From contig JBIIDT010000002.1 of assembly GCA_044238145.1 (NCBI GenBank), positions 62,001-126,000 on the forward strand: a DNA stretch of 64,000 nucleotides. The letters run 5' to 3'. This document shows positions 40,687 through 48,623 of the stretch, in pieces. Made by a program: the position numbers and the translations under genes. Below the pieces are notes generated by a model. It made no database searches. It was not told the DNA's origin and saw only the letters and a program-made list of their open reading frames with translations. Every line of letters begins with the position of its first letter. The first letter of the stretch is position 1. Source of the DNA: QWPN01 sp044238145 (GTDB lineage: Bacteria > Planctomycetota > Planctomycetia > Pirellulales > UBA1268).

Positions 40687-43293
40687 ATGAAGAGTCCATG
40701 GCTTGGTTGTCTGCTGGCGCTTGCCTGCGTCGCGGCATCGGTCCAAACGGCCGATGCGGCGTATTGCGGGCTCGCCAGCTTCAAGCACGGCGGGGCGAAG
40801 ATGACCACGGTCAGCTTCGCCAGCGCCCGTGCAGGATGTGCGAGTTGTGAATCGTCCGACGAACCCAGCTGCGCGGCGCGGCCCTCGTGCTGCGGCACGC
40901 GGCTGGTCAAGGACGTGGTCTACGAGCAGAAGCAGTACACCTGCTACAAGACGATCTGCGAGAAGGTCGTCGAGCAGCGGGAGGTCGACTGCGTCCGCTA
41001 CGAGACGGAGAAGTCGTTCAAGGAGGTCGAGTACACCGTCTGCAAGCCGGTGTGGGAGAATCGTTCGCGGACCGTCAACTACACCGTGTGCAAGCCGGTG
41101 TGGGAGACGGTCGTGAAGGAGATCCCCTACACGGTGATGAAGCCCGTGTACGAGACCAAGACCCGCGAGATCCGCACCACGGTGTGCAAGCCGGTGTGGG
41201 AGACCTGCACGAAGGAGATCCCGTACACGGTGTGCAAGCCGGTGTACGAGACCCGCGAGCAGTGCTACACGGTCTGCAAGCCGGTGTACGAGACGCGGAC
41301 CCGCGAGATCCGTCACACGGTCTGCAAGCCCGTGTACGAGACGGTGACCAAGGAGATCCCGTACACGGTGTGCAAGCCGGTGTACGAGACCCGCGAGCAG
41401 TGCTACACGGTGTGCAAGCCGGTGTACGAGACGCGGACCCGCGAGATCCCGTACACGGTGTGCAAGCCGGTGTACGAGACCCGCGAGCAGACCTACACGG
41501 TGTGCAAGCCGGTGTATGAGACGCAGACCCGCGAGATCCCCTACACGGTGTGCAAGCCGGTGTACGAGACGCGGCAGCGGACCTACACCGTGTGCAAGCC
41601 GGTGTACGAGACGATGACCAAGGAGATCCCGTACACCGTCTGCAAGCCGGTGTACGAGACCCGCGAGCAGTGCTACACGGTGTGCAAGCCGGTGTACGAG
41701 ACGCGGACCCGCGAGATCCCGTACACGGTGTGCAAGCCGGTGTACGAGACCCGCGAGCAGTGCTACACGGTGTGCAAGCCGGTGTGGGAGACCTGCACGA
41801 AGGAGATCCCGTACACGGTCTGCAAGCCGGTGTACGAGGAGCGGCAGGAGACCTACACGGTCTGCAAGCCCGTGAAGGAGGTGTGCACGAAGGAGGTGCC
41901 CTACACCGTGTGCAAGCCGGTGTGGGAGACCCGCGAGCGTGACGTCTGCCGCACGGTCTGCAAGCCGGTGCACTTCACGAAGACCGTGAAGGTCTGCAGC
42001 GGTCGCTGGGAGACCGAGACCTGCGAGATCCCCGGACCGGTCGTGACGCGGTGCATCCGCGAGCCCGGCCACTGGGAGTGCGACTGCTCCGGCCGGAAGT
42101 GCTACGTGCCGGGCAAGGTCTGCAAGGTCGAGGAGCAGTGCCCGCCGCGCACCGTCACCAAGAAGCGGTGGGTGCCGACGGTCTGCGAGAAAGAGGTCAA
42201 CTGCGTCCGCTACGAGAACGAGACCATCGTCGAGAAGCAGTGCTACAAGGTCTGCAAGATGGTGGCCGAGCAGCGGGTGAAGACCTGCACCTACACGGTC
42301 TGCCGGATGGTTCCGGAGGAGCGGGTGCGGTGCTACAAGGTCTGCAAGATGGTGCCCGAGCAGCGGGTCCGGACCTGTGAGTACAAGGTCTGCAAGATGG
42401 TGCCCGAGCAGCGTGTCCGCACCTACCAGGTGTGCCGCATGGTGCCCGAGCAGCGGATCAAGACCTGCACCTACCAGGTCTGCAAGATGGTGCCCGAGCA
42501 GCGTGTCCGCACCTACCAGGTGTGCCGCATGGTCCCCGAGCAGCGTGTCCGCACCTGCTCGTACCAGGTGTGCCGCATGGTGCCGGAGCAGCGGGTCTGC
42601 ACCTACCAGGTGTGCCGCATGGTCCCCGAGCAGCGTGTTCGCACGTGCTCGTACCAGGTGTGCCGCATGGTGCCGGAGCAGCGGGTTCGCACGTACCAGG
42701 TGTGCCGCATGGTCCCCGAGCAGCGTGTCCGCACCTGCTCGTACCAGGTGTGCCGCATGGTGCCGGAGCAGCGGGTCCGCACGTACCAGGTGTGCCGCAT
42801 GGTGCCCGAGCAGCGTGTCCGCACCTGCTCGTACCAGGTGTGCCGCATGGTGCCGGAGGTTCAGGTGAAGACCTGCACCTACCAGGTGTGCAAGATGGTG
42901 CCCGAGCAGCGCGTCCGCACCTACCAGGTGTGCAAGATGGTGCCGGAGCAGCGGGTCCGCACCTGCAGCTACAAGGTCTGCCGGATGGTCCCCGAGGAGC
43001 AGGTTCGCACCTGCACCTACCGGGTGTGCCACATGGTGGCCGAGCAGCGGGTGAAGACCTGCACCTCGAAGGTCTGCAAGATGGTCCGCGAGGAGTGCTC
43101 CCGCGAGGAGTGCTACAAGGTCTGCACGATGGTCAAGGAGACCCGCACCAAGCAGGTGCCGGTCTGCACGACCCGCCCGGTCCACTACACCAAGACGGTG
43201 GACGTGGTGCGGATGGTGCCGAAGCAGGTCGCCTACACGGTGACCCGCTGCGTGCCGAAGACCGTGTACCGCGAGGTGCCGTGCTGCGAGTGA
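40687..43293 (+). CDS. YTV-type Cys-rich tandem-repeat secreted protein
   Basis: 868 residues. Signal peptide (WLGCLLALACVAASVQTADA), then a Cys-rich lead-in. Residues about 116-430 are repeats of YTVCKPVYETREQC (14) alternating with YTVCKPVYETRTREIP (16). A spacer with GPVVTRCIREPGHWEC and CPPRTVTKKRWVP follows, and a second block (about 520-820) repeats YQVCRMVPEQRVRT (14) alternating with the same plus CS (16). Both blocks thus share a 30-residue double period with one or two Cys per unit. YTV-type proteins have been reported in Rhodopirellula cell-wall fractions; structural cross-linked wall protein is the likely role. ATG 40687 follows GAGGCGG. Confidence 0.88.
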   Translation: MKSPWLGCLLALACVAASVQTADAAYCGLASFKHGGAKMTTVSFASARAGCASCESSDEPSCAARPSCCGTRLVKDVVYEQKQYTCYKTICEKVVEQREVDCVRYETEKSFKEVEYTVCKPVWENRSRTVNYTVCKPVWETVVKEIPYTVMKPVYETKTREIRTTVCKPVWETCTKEIPYTVCKPVYETREQCYTVCKPVYETRTREIRHTVCKPVYETVTKEIPYTVCKPVYETREQCYTVCKPVYETRTREIPYTVCKPVYETREQTYTVCKPVYETQTREIPYTVCKPVYETRQRTYTVCKPVYETMTKEIPYTVCKPVYETREQCYTVCKPVYETRTREIPYTVCKPVYETREQCYTVCKPVWETCTKEIPYTVCKPVYEERQETYTVCKPVKEVCTKEVPYTVCKPVWETRERDVCRTVCKPVHFTKTVKVCSGRWETETCEIPGPVVTRCIREPGHWECDCSGRKCYVPGKVCKVEEQCPPRTVTKKRWVPTVCEKEVNCVRYENETIVEKQCYKVCKMVAEQRVKTCTYTVCRMVPEERVRCYKVCKMVPEQRVRTCEYKVCKMVPEQRVRTYQVCRMVPEQRIKTCTYQVCKMVPEQRVRTYQVCRMVPEQRVRTCSYQVCRMVPEQRVCTYQVCRMVPEQRVRTCSYQVCRMVPEQRVRTYQVCRMVPEQRVRTCSYQVCRMVPEQRVRTYQVCRMVPEQRVRTCSYQVCRMVPEVQVKTCTYQVCKMVPEQRVRTYQVCKMVPEQRVRTCSYKVCRMVPEEQVRTCTYRVCHMVAEQRVKTCTSKVCKMVREECSREECYKVCTMVKETRTKQVPVCTTRPVHYTKTVDVVRMVPKQVAYTVTRCVPKTVYREVPCCE
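41032..41990 (+). repeat. Tandem coding repeats, block 1 (TVCKPV units)
   Basis: About 20 units of 42 or 48 bp (double period 90 bp), starting at tacaccgtctgcaag and encoding YTVCKPVxE. Several neighbouring units are nearly identical in DNA, for example 41383-41490 and 41653-41770, implying recent duplication or gene conversion. Confidence 0.9.
42244..43140 (+). repeat. Tandem coding repeats, block 2 (VCRMVPEQ units)
   Basis: About 20 units of 42 or 48 bp encoding YxVCxMVPEQRV. The stretch 42520-42850 repeats a 90-bp double unit almost without change, so copy number may vary between strains and assembly may collapse here. Confidence 0.9.
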
Positions 43294-43361
43294 TCGCAGG
43301 ACTGCCGATGCTTCTGAGCCGCCCCCACGCAGGGCGGTGAGAATCGACTGGGAACGGCGGC

Positions 43362-43395
43362 GGCCCGGGCTGAAAAGCCCGGGCCGCTTGCTTTT
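43362..43395 (+). terminator. Intrinsic terminator after the YTV-type gene
   Basis: A perfect 10-bp stem GGCCCGGGCT/AGCCCGGGCC with a GAAA tetraloop (43372-43375), then GCTTGCTTTT. It lies 68 bp after the stop. Confidence 0.8.
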
Positions 43396-43412
43396 GTGGT
43401 GGCCCGGATGTT

Positions 43413-43441
43413 TTGACCGGGCCGAGGGAGTGGGTTAGCCT
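43413..43441 (+). promoter_or_regulatory. Possible sigma-70-type promoter of the spermidine-synthase-like gene
   Basis: TTGACC (43413-43418), 17 bp, then TAGCCT (43436-43441). The -35 is five of six to consensus, but the -10 is weak. It lies right after the terminator and 28 bp before ATG 43470. Confidence 0.35.
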
Positions 43442-43469
43442 TCCGCCGCTGTCGTGCCGGCGAGCCACC

Positions 43470-44135
43470 ATGAAACCCACCCGACTCCTCGGCCGAGCCG
43501 CCGCCCCCGACGGCACCCCGATCACGCTCCACGAGCACGACGGCACGCTTTCCATCCGGGCGGGCGGGGTCGAGTTGATGTCGACGCGGCAGCACCACTC
43601 GGAGGAGCGGCTGGCGGAGCTGGCCTGCGCCGGCCTGCACGGCCGCCGCGGGGCGGCGGTGCTCGTCGGCGGGCTGGGGCTCGGCTTCACGCTCCGTGCG
43701 ACGATCGGACACGTGGCGACCGACGCGACGGTCGTGGTGGCGGAACTCGTGCCGGAGGTGGTCGCCTGGAATCGCGACCGGGCCTTCGGGCTGGCGGCCG
43801 ACGTGATCGACGACCCGCGGGTTGAGATCGTCGTCGGCGACGTGGCCGACGTCCTCGCCGAGAGTCGCGGACGATTCGACGCCATCATGCTCGACGTCGA
43901 CAACGGGGCGAGCGGCCTGACGGCGGCCGCGAACGACGGCCTGTACCTCGCGGCGGGCCTCGGGGCGGCCCGGGCGGCGCTCAAGCCGCGCGGCCGGCTC
44001 GCCGTGTGGTCGGCGGGGGCCGACCCGCGGTTCGCGGCCCGGATGGAGGAGGCCGGCTTCGACGTGGAGGTGGTGAAGGCCCGCACGCACCCGAACGGCG
44101 GCGGATGGAACGCGATCTTCGTGGGCACGCGGTAG
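43470..44135 (+). CDS. Spermidine-synthase-like SAM-dependent protein
   Basis: 221 residues with a Rossmann-type methyltransferase fold. The glycine-rich VLVGGLGLGFTLRA, the acidic end VVVAELVPEVVAWNR, GDVADVL and the central FDAIMLDVDNG are seen. This is the pattern of spermidine-synthase-related proteins, but the N-terminal beta domain is short and polyamine-site residues cannot be confirmed, so aminopropyl transfer is not established. ATG 43470 fits the family start. The gene ends 9 bp from the convergent PEP-CTERM gene. Confidence 0.75.
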   Translation: MKPTRLLGRAAAPDGTPITLHEHDGTLSIRAGGVELMSTRQHHSEERLAELACAGLHGRRGAAVLVGGLGLGFTLRATIGHVATDATVVVAELVPEVVAWNRDRAFGLAADVIDDPRVEIVVGDVADVLAESRGRFDAIMLDVDNGASGLTAAANDGLYLAAGLGAARAALKPRGRLAVWSAGADPRFAARMEEAGFDVEVVKARTHPNGGGWNAIFVGTR

Positions 44136-44144
44136 CCGCCGCCG

Positions 44145-44834
44145 TCACGGCGTCGATGTCTCGACGCCCACCTGGCCCGAGCCAAGGGTGAGGCGGCGAC
44201 GCAGTGCCGCGACCAGGCACGTGGCGGCGACGCCGAGGGCGACCACGGTGGACGGTTCGGGCACGGCGGTGATGGTGGCGCCGTGCCGGCCGTTATCGAC
44301 GTTGGTGCCCTCCTGGGCGTTGTATCCCGCGTAGCCGGTGATGAAGCCGGTGGAGGTGTCCTGCGTGCCGCTCTGGTTGAGCGTCCACTTCACCGTCGCC
44401 GCGCTCTCACTGCCGATGCCGATCATGTAGACGGTGTTCGGGGTCAGCGTCCAGTTGAGGTTCGTGAACTGGTGGAATGCACCGGTGCTCGTGCTGAGGA
44501 TGGAGTTGCTGAACGTGACGGCGGCCAGCGAATTGCCGTCCTTGAAATAGGCGTTCGCACTGCCCGTTGTGAGATGGAGATTGAGGGTGAAGTCGGCGGT
44601 AGCGAGTCCCTCACGGTTGATCTGCAGGCTGGCCGTGGTGAGCAGCGTGTTCGTGCCTGAGTTGAACGCCTGGCCGATGTAGACGCCGCTGTTGTTCTTG
44701 GATCCGGTCTGCGTGGCCCCCGTGGTGTTGACCTCGTAGACGGTCTCCGCGGTCGCCGCGGAGGCGGCGGCCGACCAGGCGATGACGGCGACCAAAAAAC
44801 GGACGGGATTGCCCGGGCATTGGCGACGCGACAT
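44145..44834 (-). CDS. PEP-CTERM surface protein
   Basis: 229 residues. A signal peptide (FLVAVIAWSAAASAATAE) is followed by an ectodomain of unknown family rich in Asn, Thr and Gly (TLNLHLTTGSANAYF; WTLTPNTVYMIGIGSES), resembling choice-of-anchor type beta domains. The C-terminal signal is VPEPSTVVALGVAATCLVAALRRR in outline: PEP motif, hydrophobic helix, Arg cluster, then about 15 extra residues. ATG 44834 is preceded by CAGGAG. The upstream 44835-45103 is a divergent intergenic region with no recognised element. Confidence 0.88.
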   Translation of the reverse strand: MSRRQCPGNPVRFLVAVIAWSAAASAATAETVYEVNTTGATQTGSKNNSGVYIGQAFNSGTNTLLTTASLQINREGLATADFTLNLHLTTGSANAYFKDGNSLAAVTFSNSILSTSTGAFHQFTNLNWTLTPNTVYMIGIGSESAATVKWTLNQSGTQDTSTGFITGYAGYNAQEGTNVDNGRHGATITAVPEPSTVVALGVAATCLVAALRRRLTLGSGQVGVETSTP

Positions 44835-45103
44835 GGGTGACTCCTGGTGCGGCGTGGACGCTCGACCCTGAATATTCAAACAAAAACCACGACCGCGAGT
44901 GAAGGGTGGTGCTGGAAACGGGCTCCGCGGCCCCGGGCGGCCCGGTTCGGCGGCCGGCAAGCCTTGCCGCGGCTCACCACCTTACCAGCCGGTCGCCGCG
45001 CGGAGGCCTTTGGGGTCATGGCGGCGTGGACCGTTCGCCGAAACATCCGCAGGGGCCGCGACGACCACGATCGTGGGGCGGCGGCCGGGGGGAGGCTCGG
45101 GAC

Positions 45104-45883
45104 ATGGTCCGCTCCAGCGCGGCCGGTGGCGTGCATCTCGTCGTCTGCGAGCAGCACCGGCTGATCTACCGGCCGCTGCAGAAGTGCGCCTCGACCACCG
45201 TCATCAACTTCATCGGCGACTTGGCCGGACACGGCGATCGTCGCGCCGGCCGCGACTTCCTGCCCTTCGCGGCCGCCGCCGAGGCGACGCCGGGCCAGGG
45301 CGGCACGTACGCCGTCAAGGTTCCGTCCGCGGCGATCGCCGCGTTTGTGGAGCGGTACGCCGGCTACGTGTGGTTCTCGGTGATCCGCGAGCCGTACGGG
45401 CGGCTGAAGTCGAACTACTTCAACAAGCTCAACCGCTATGCCCGCCGCTTCGAGCCCCTGGTCTACCTGCGGGCCTACCTGCGGGTGGCCGCCGCGGGAC
45501 GGGCGTTCTGGCGGCCGGGACACGAGGCGGATCGTGCCGCCAGCATGCAGGCCCGGATCTCGTTTCCGCGGTTCGTCGCGGGTCTCGAGCGGCATGGCAT
45601 CGCCTGGGACGTGCACTTCGCCACGCAGGCCGACCTGCTGCGGACCGACGTGATTCCGTATCGCCGGCTCGTGCGGATGGAGGAACTCGCCGACGGGCTC
45701 CGCGCGGTGGTGGCTGATGCCGGCGCCACTGCCGCCGCCGCGCCGGCGCTCGAGTCCCTGCGGCGGCTCAACCGCTCTTCGGCCGGATCCGCGGCCGACA
45801 GGGAGCTGTGGACAGACGCCACCCGCCGGATGGCGGCCGATCTCTACCGCCGCGACTTCGCGACCCTCGGCTACGCCGCCTGA
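45104..45883 (+). CDS. Sulfotransferase family protein
   Basis: 259 residues. The N-terminal 5'-phosphosulfate loop reads RPLQKCASTTVINF (about 18-31) and the 3'-phosphate site IREPYGRLKSNYFNK (about 91-105); both fit the Sulfotransfer_2 family, which moves sulfate from PAPS to carbohydrates. No signal peptide is seen, so it is probably cytoplasmic. ATG 45104 follows GGGAGG; in-frame codons up to 44906 look non-coding. No PAPS synthesis or glycosyltransferase gene is adjacent. Confidence 0.85.
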   Translation: MVRSSAAGGVHLVVCEQHRLIYRPLQKCASTTVINFIGDLAGHGDRRAGRDFLPFAAAAEATPGQGGTYAVKVPSAAIAAFVERYAGYVWFSVIREPYGRLKSNYFNKLNRYARRFEPLVYLRAYLRVAAAGRAFWRPGHEADRAASMQARISFPRFVAGLERHGIAWDVHFATQADLLRTDVIPYRRLVRMEELADGLRAVVADAGATAAAAPALESLRRLNRSSAGSAADRELWTDATRRMAADLYRRDFATLGYAA

Positions 45884-45911
45884 CGGCCGGCCGCCCGGCG
45901 GTCGCCCACCG

Positions 45912-46277
45912 TCAGGCGGGCTCGGGCTCGATCGAGGACCACATCGATCCCTTGGAGCGGGCGATGAGCCGGTCGGCACCGTAGCCGTGGATCTGGTCCC
46001 GCTTCAGTTCCGCGTGCTCCTTCGTCGTCGTGAGCACGACCACGCGGCCCCGGCTGTCGACCTCCTCCGCCATCTTGAAGGCCGTCGCCTCCGGGTGGCC
46101 GAACAGCGTGCGGAGCATGGCGATCACGTAGTCGTAGGTGTGATCGTCGTCGTTCCAGAGGATCACGTGGTACCGCGGCTGCCGGGCGGGCTTGGCGGCG
46201 GCGGGCCCCGGGCGGCGGGCGGGAAGCACCACGTCCTCGACGGGGGCGTCGAGGACGGCACTGGCGGAAGCGGGCAT
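45912..46277 (-). CDS. clpS: ATP-dependent Clp protease adaptor ClpS
   Basis: 121 residues. Binds ClpA or ClpC and delivers N-degron substrates. The core PRYHVILWNDDDHTYDYVIAML and the later AEEVDSRGRVVVLTT are typical. The first about 33 residues form the flexible Ala/Pro-rich tail of the family. ATG 46277. Convergent with the sulfotransferase gene and divergent from serS with 115 bp between. clpA is not in the window. Confidence 0.93.
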   Translation of the reverse strand: MPASASAVLDAPVEDVVLPARRPGPAAAKPARQPRYHVILWNDDDHTYDYVIAMLRTLFGHPEATAFKMAEEVDSRGRVVVLTTTKEHAELKRDQIHGYGADRLIARSKGSMWSSIEPEPA

Positions 46278-46392
46278 TGGTCTGGCAGACTCCGAAACCC
46301 CGGGGCCGGCACCGACCGGGGAAGAAGCATTATAGGGTGTCCTGCGGGGCCGCCAGAGCCCCCCGTCCGCCCGCCGCTTTCCGGAGCCCGCC

Positions 46393-47679
46393 GTGCTCGA
46401 CCGCCGCTTCGTCGCCGACAACGTGGACCTCGTCGCCGCCAACTGCCGCGCCCGCGGCTCCACGGCCGACGTCGCGAAGTTCGCCGCGCTCGACCGCCTC
46501 CGCCGCCAGCTGCAGGCCGACATCGACCGGCTCAACCAGCAGGCCGGGGTGGTGAGCAAGTCGATCGGCAAGGCGGCCGACCCGGCCGAACGGGAGGCGA
46601 AGAAGGCCGAGGGGCGGCGGCTCCGCGAGGAAGTGGCGGCCCTGGAGTCCAAGGCCGCCGAGATCGTCGCCGAGAGCGAGTCCATCCTGCGGGCCATTCC
46701 CAACCTCACCCACCCGGCCGCCCCGGTCGGTGGCGAGGACGCGGCCGTCGAGATCCGCCGCGGCGCGACGCCCGTGCCGACGTTCCCGTTCCCGGCCCGC
46801 GACCACGTCGACCTGGGCGCGGCGCTCGACCTCTTCGACTTCGAGGCGGGCGCCACCGTGGCGGGCCACGGGTTCTACTTCCTCAAGAACGACGCCGTGC
46901 TCCTCGAGCTGGCCCTGCAGCGCTACGCCGTCGAGCTGCTCATGCAGGAGGGCTTCACGGTCATGACCACGCCCGACCTGGCCCGCGACACGATCCTCGA
47001 GGGCACGGGCTTCATGCCCCGCGGCCCGGAGACGCAGATCTACTCGATCACCGGGTCCGACCTGTCGCTCGTGGCCACGGCCGAGATCACGCTCGGCGGC
47101 GCCTACCACGAGCGGATCTTCGAGCCGGACGAGCTGCCGCTCCGGTTGTGCGGCATCAGCCACTGCTTCCGCACCGAGGCCGGCGCCCACGGCCGGGCGA
47201 CCCGCGGGCTGTACCGGGTGCACCAGTTCACGAAGGTCGAGATGTTCGCCTTCACCACGCCCGAGCAGAGCGAGGCGATCCACGACCTGCTCCTCGACCT
47301 CGAGTGCCGGCTGTTCGACGGCCTGGCGATCCCGTACCGCGTGATCGACACCGCCTCCGGCGACCTCGGCGGCCCGGCCTACCGCAAGTTCGATCTCGAG
47401 GCCTGGATGCCAGGCCGCGGCGCGGGGGGGGAGTGGGGCGAGGTGACGAGCACCTCCAACTGCACCGACTACCAGTCGCGGCGGCTCGGCCTCCGGTACC
47501 GCAAGCCCGGCGAGAAGGGAACGCACTTCGTGCACACGCTCAACGGCACCGCTGTGGCGATCAGCCGCGCGATCATCGCGATCCTCGAGAACCACCAGAA
47601 CGCCGACGGCAGCGTCAACGTCCCCGAGCCGCTCGTGGCCTGGATGGGCAAGCGGCGCATCGAACGCCGCCCCGCATGA
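46393..47679 (+). CDS. serS: Seryl-tRNA synthetase
   Basis: 428 residues. The N-terminal coiled-coil arm (about 28-100) binds the long variable arm of tRNA-Ser. The class II catalytic core has motif 2 (HCFRTEAGAHGRATRGLYRVHQF in outline) and motif 3 (GTAVAISRAIIAILENHQ). TAEITL and the serine-binding region are present. GTG 46393 is the start. The stop overlaps the dgoK start as ATGA. TATAGGGT at 46332-46339 could be part of a -10 box. Confidence 0.96.
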   Translation: MLDRRFVADNVDLVAANCRARGSTADVAKFAALDRLRRQLQADIDRLNQQAGVVSKSIGKAADPAEREAKKAEGRRLREEVAALESKAAEIVAESESILRAIPNLTHPAAPVGGEDAAVEIRRGATPVPTFPFPARDHVDLGAALDLFDFEAGATVAGHGFYFLKNDAVLLELALQRYAVELLMQEGFTVMTTPDLARDTILEGTGFMPRGPETQIYSITGSDLSLVATAEITLGGAYHERIFEPDELPLRLCGISHCFRTEAGAHGRATRGLYRVHQFTKVEMFAFTTPEQSEAIHDLLLDLECRLFDGLAIPYRVIDTASGDLGGPAYRKFDLEAWMPGRGAGGEWGEVTSTSNCTDYQSRRLGLRYRKPGEKGTHFVHTLNGTAVAISRAIIAILENHQNADGSVNVPEPLVAWMGKRRIERRPA

Positions 47680-48623
47680 CAGGCAGCATCCGGCCCGCGC
47701 TCGTGGGACTCGACTGGGGCACCTCGTCGCTCCGGGCCTATCTCTTCGACACCGCTGGCGCGGTGGCGGAGCGGCGGGCGCGGCCGTGGGGCATCCAGGC
47801 GCTCCCGGCGGGCGGCTTTCCGGCCGCGTTCCAAGGCACGGTGGGCGACTGGCTGGATCGCGCGCCCGGCCTGCCGGTGATCGCCTGCGGGATGGTCGGC
47901 TCGCGGCAGGGCTGGCGTGAGGCGGCCTACGTCGCCTGCCCGCTCGATCTCCGCGACCTGGCCGGCGGCCTGCTCCACGCGGAGACCGAGTGCGGTCGAC
48001 TGGCGATCGTGCCCGGCGTCATCCAGCCCGGGGACGTGCCCGACGTGATGCGGGGCGAGGAGACGCAGCTCATGGGGGCGGTGGCCGCCGATCCCGCGAC
48101 TGCGGAGGACTGCCTCGGCGTCCTGCCGGGCACGCATTCGAAGTGGGTCACGCTCCGCGCCGGGCGGATCACCGAGTTCACGACGTTCATCACGGGCGAG
48201 CTGTTCGCGACGCTCCGCGACCACTCGCTCCTTGGCCGGCCCGCCCGCGAGGCGGGCCTCGAGCCGTCCGCGGCCGCGCGGGCCGAGGCCTTCGCGCGGG
48301 GCGTGAGGGCGGCCTGCGACGCGGGGTCGCGGGGCGTGGCCGGGCTGCTGTTCACCGCCCGCACCCTGTGGCTCACCGGCTCGCTGCCAGCCGCCGAAAC
48401 GCTCGACTACCTCTCCGGCCTGCTCGTGGGCGACGAGGTCCGCGGCATGATCGCCGGCCGCGACGGCGGCGGACCGCCGCTGGTGCTCGTCGGCGCGGCG
48501 GAACTCTGCGACCGCTACCGGGCGGCGCTCGCGGCCTGCGGCCGCGCCGACGTGCGACTGGCGGGCGACACCGCCGCCGCCGGCCTGTGGCGGATCGCCG
48601 TCGAGGCGCGGCTCACCACCTGA
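47676..48623 (+). CDS. dgoK: 2-dehydro-3-deoxygalactonokinase
   Basis: 315 residues of the DgoK family, ASKHA fold. GLDWGTSSLRAYLFD is the phosphate-1 loop; CGMVGSRQGWREAAYV, MRGEETQLMGA, LPGTHSKWV and FTTFITGELFATLRDHSLLG are characteristic. It phosphorylates 2-dehydro-3-deoxy-galactonate in galactonate breakdown. The aldolase gene (dgoA) is not adjacent; instead it is translation-coupled to serS, an unusual neighbour. The end overlaps the convergent S1 gene by 11 bp. Confidence 0.92.
   Translation: MTGSIRPALVGLDWGTSSLRAYLFDTAGAVAERRARPWGIQALPAGGFPAAFQGTVGDWLDRAPGLPVIACGMVGSRQGWREAAYVACPLDLRDLAGGLLHAETECGRLAIVPGVIQPGDVPDVMRGEETQLMGAVAADPATAEDCLGVLPGTHSKWVTLRAGRITEFTTFITGELFATLRDHSLLGRPAREAGLEPSAAARAEAFARGVRAACDAGSRGVAGLLFTARTLWLTGSLPAAETLDYLSGLLVGDEVRGMIAGRDGGGPPLVLVGAAELCDRYRAALAACGRADVRLAGDTAAAGLWRIAVEARLTT

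Noticed and set aside
41032..43140. CRISPR-like regular repeats
   Set aside because: Units adjoin without unique spacers and stay in one coding frame; they are protein repeats.
39694..43185. A 1163-codon open frame on the minus strand running through the whole repeat gene into rex
   Set aside because: Only the last 237 codons are Rex. The rest is the antisense of the YTV-type repeats, kept open by codon bias and repetition; its product is a low-complexity His/Leu/Arg/Asp repeat with no start signal.
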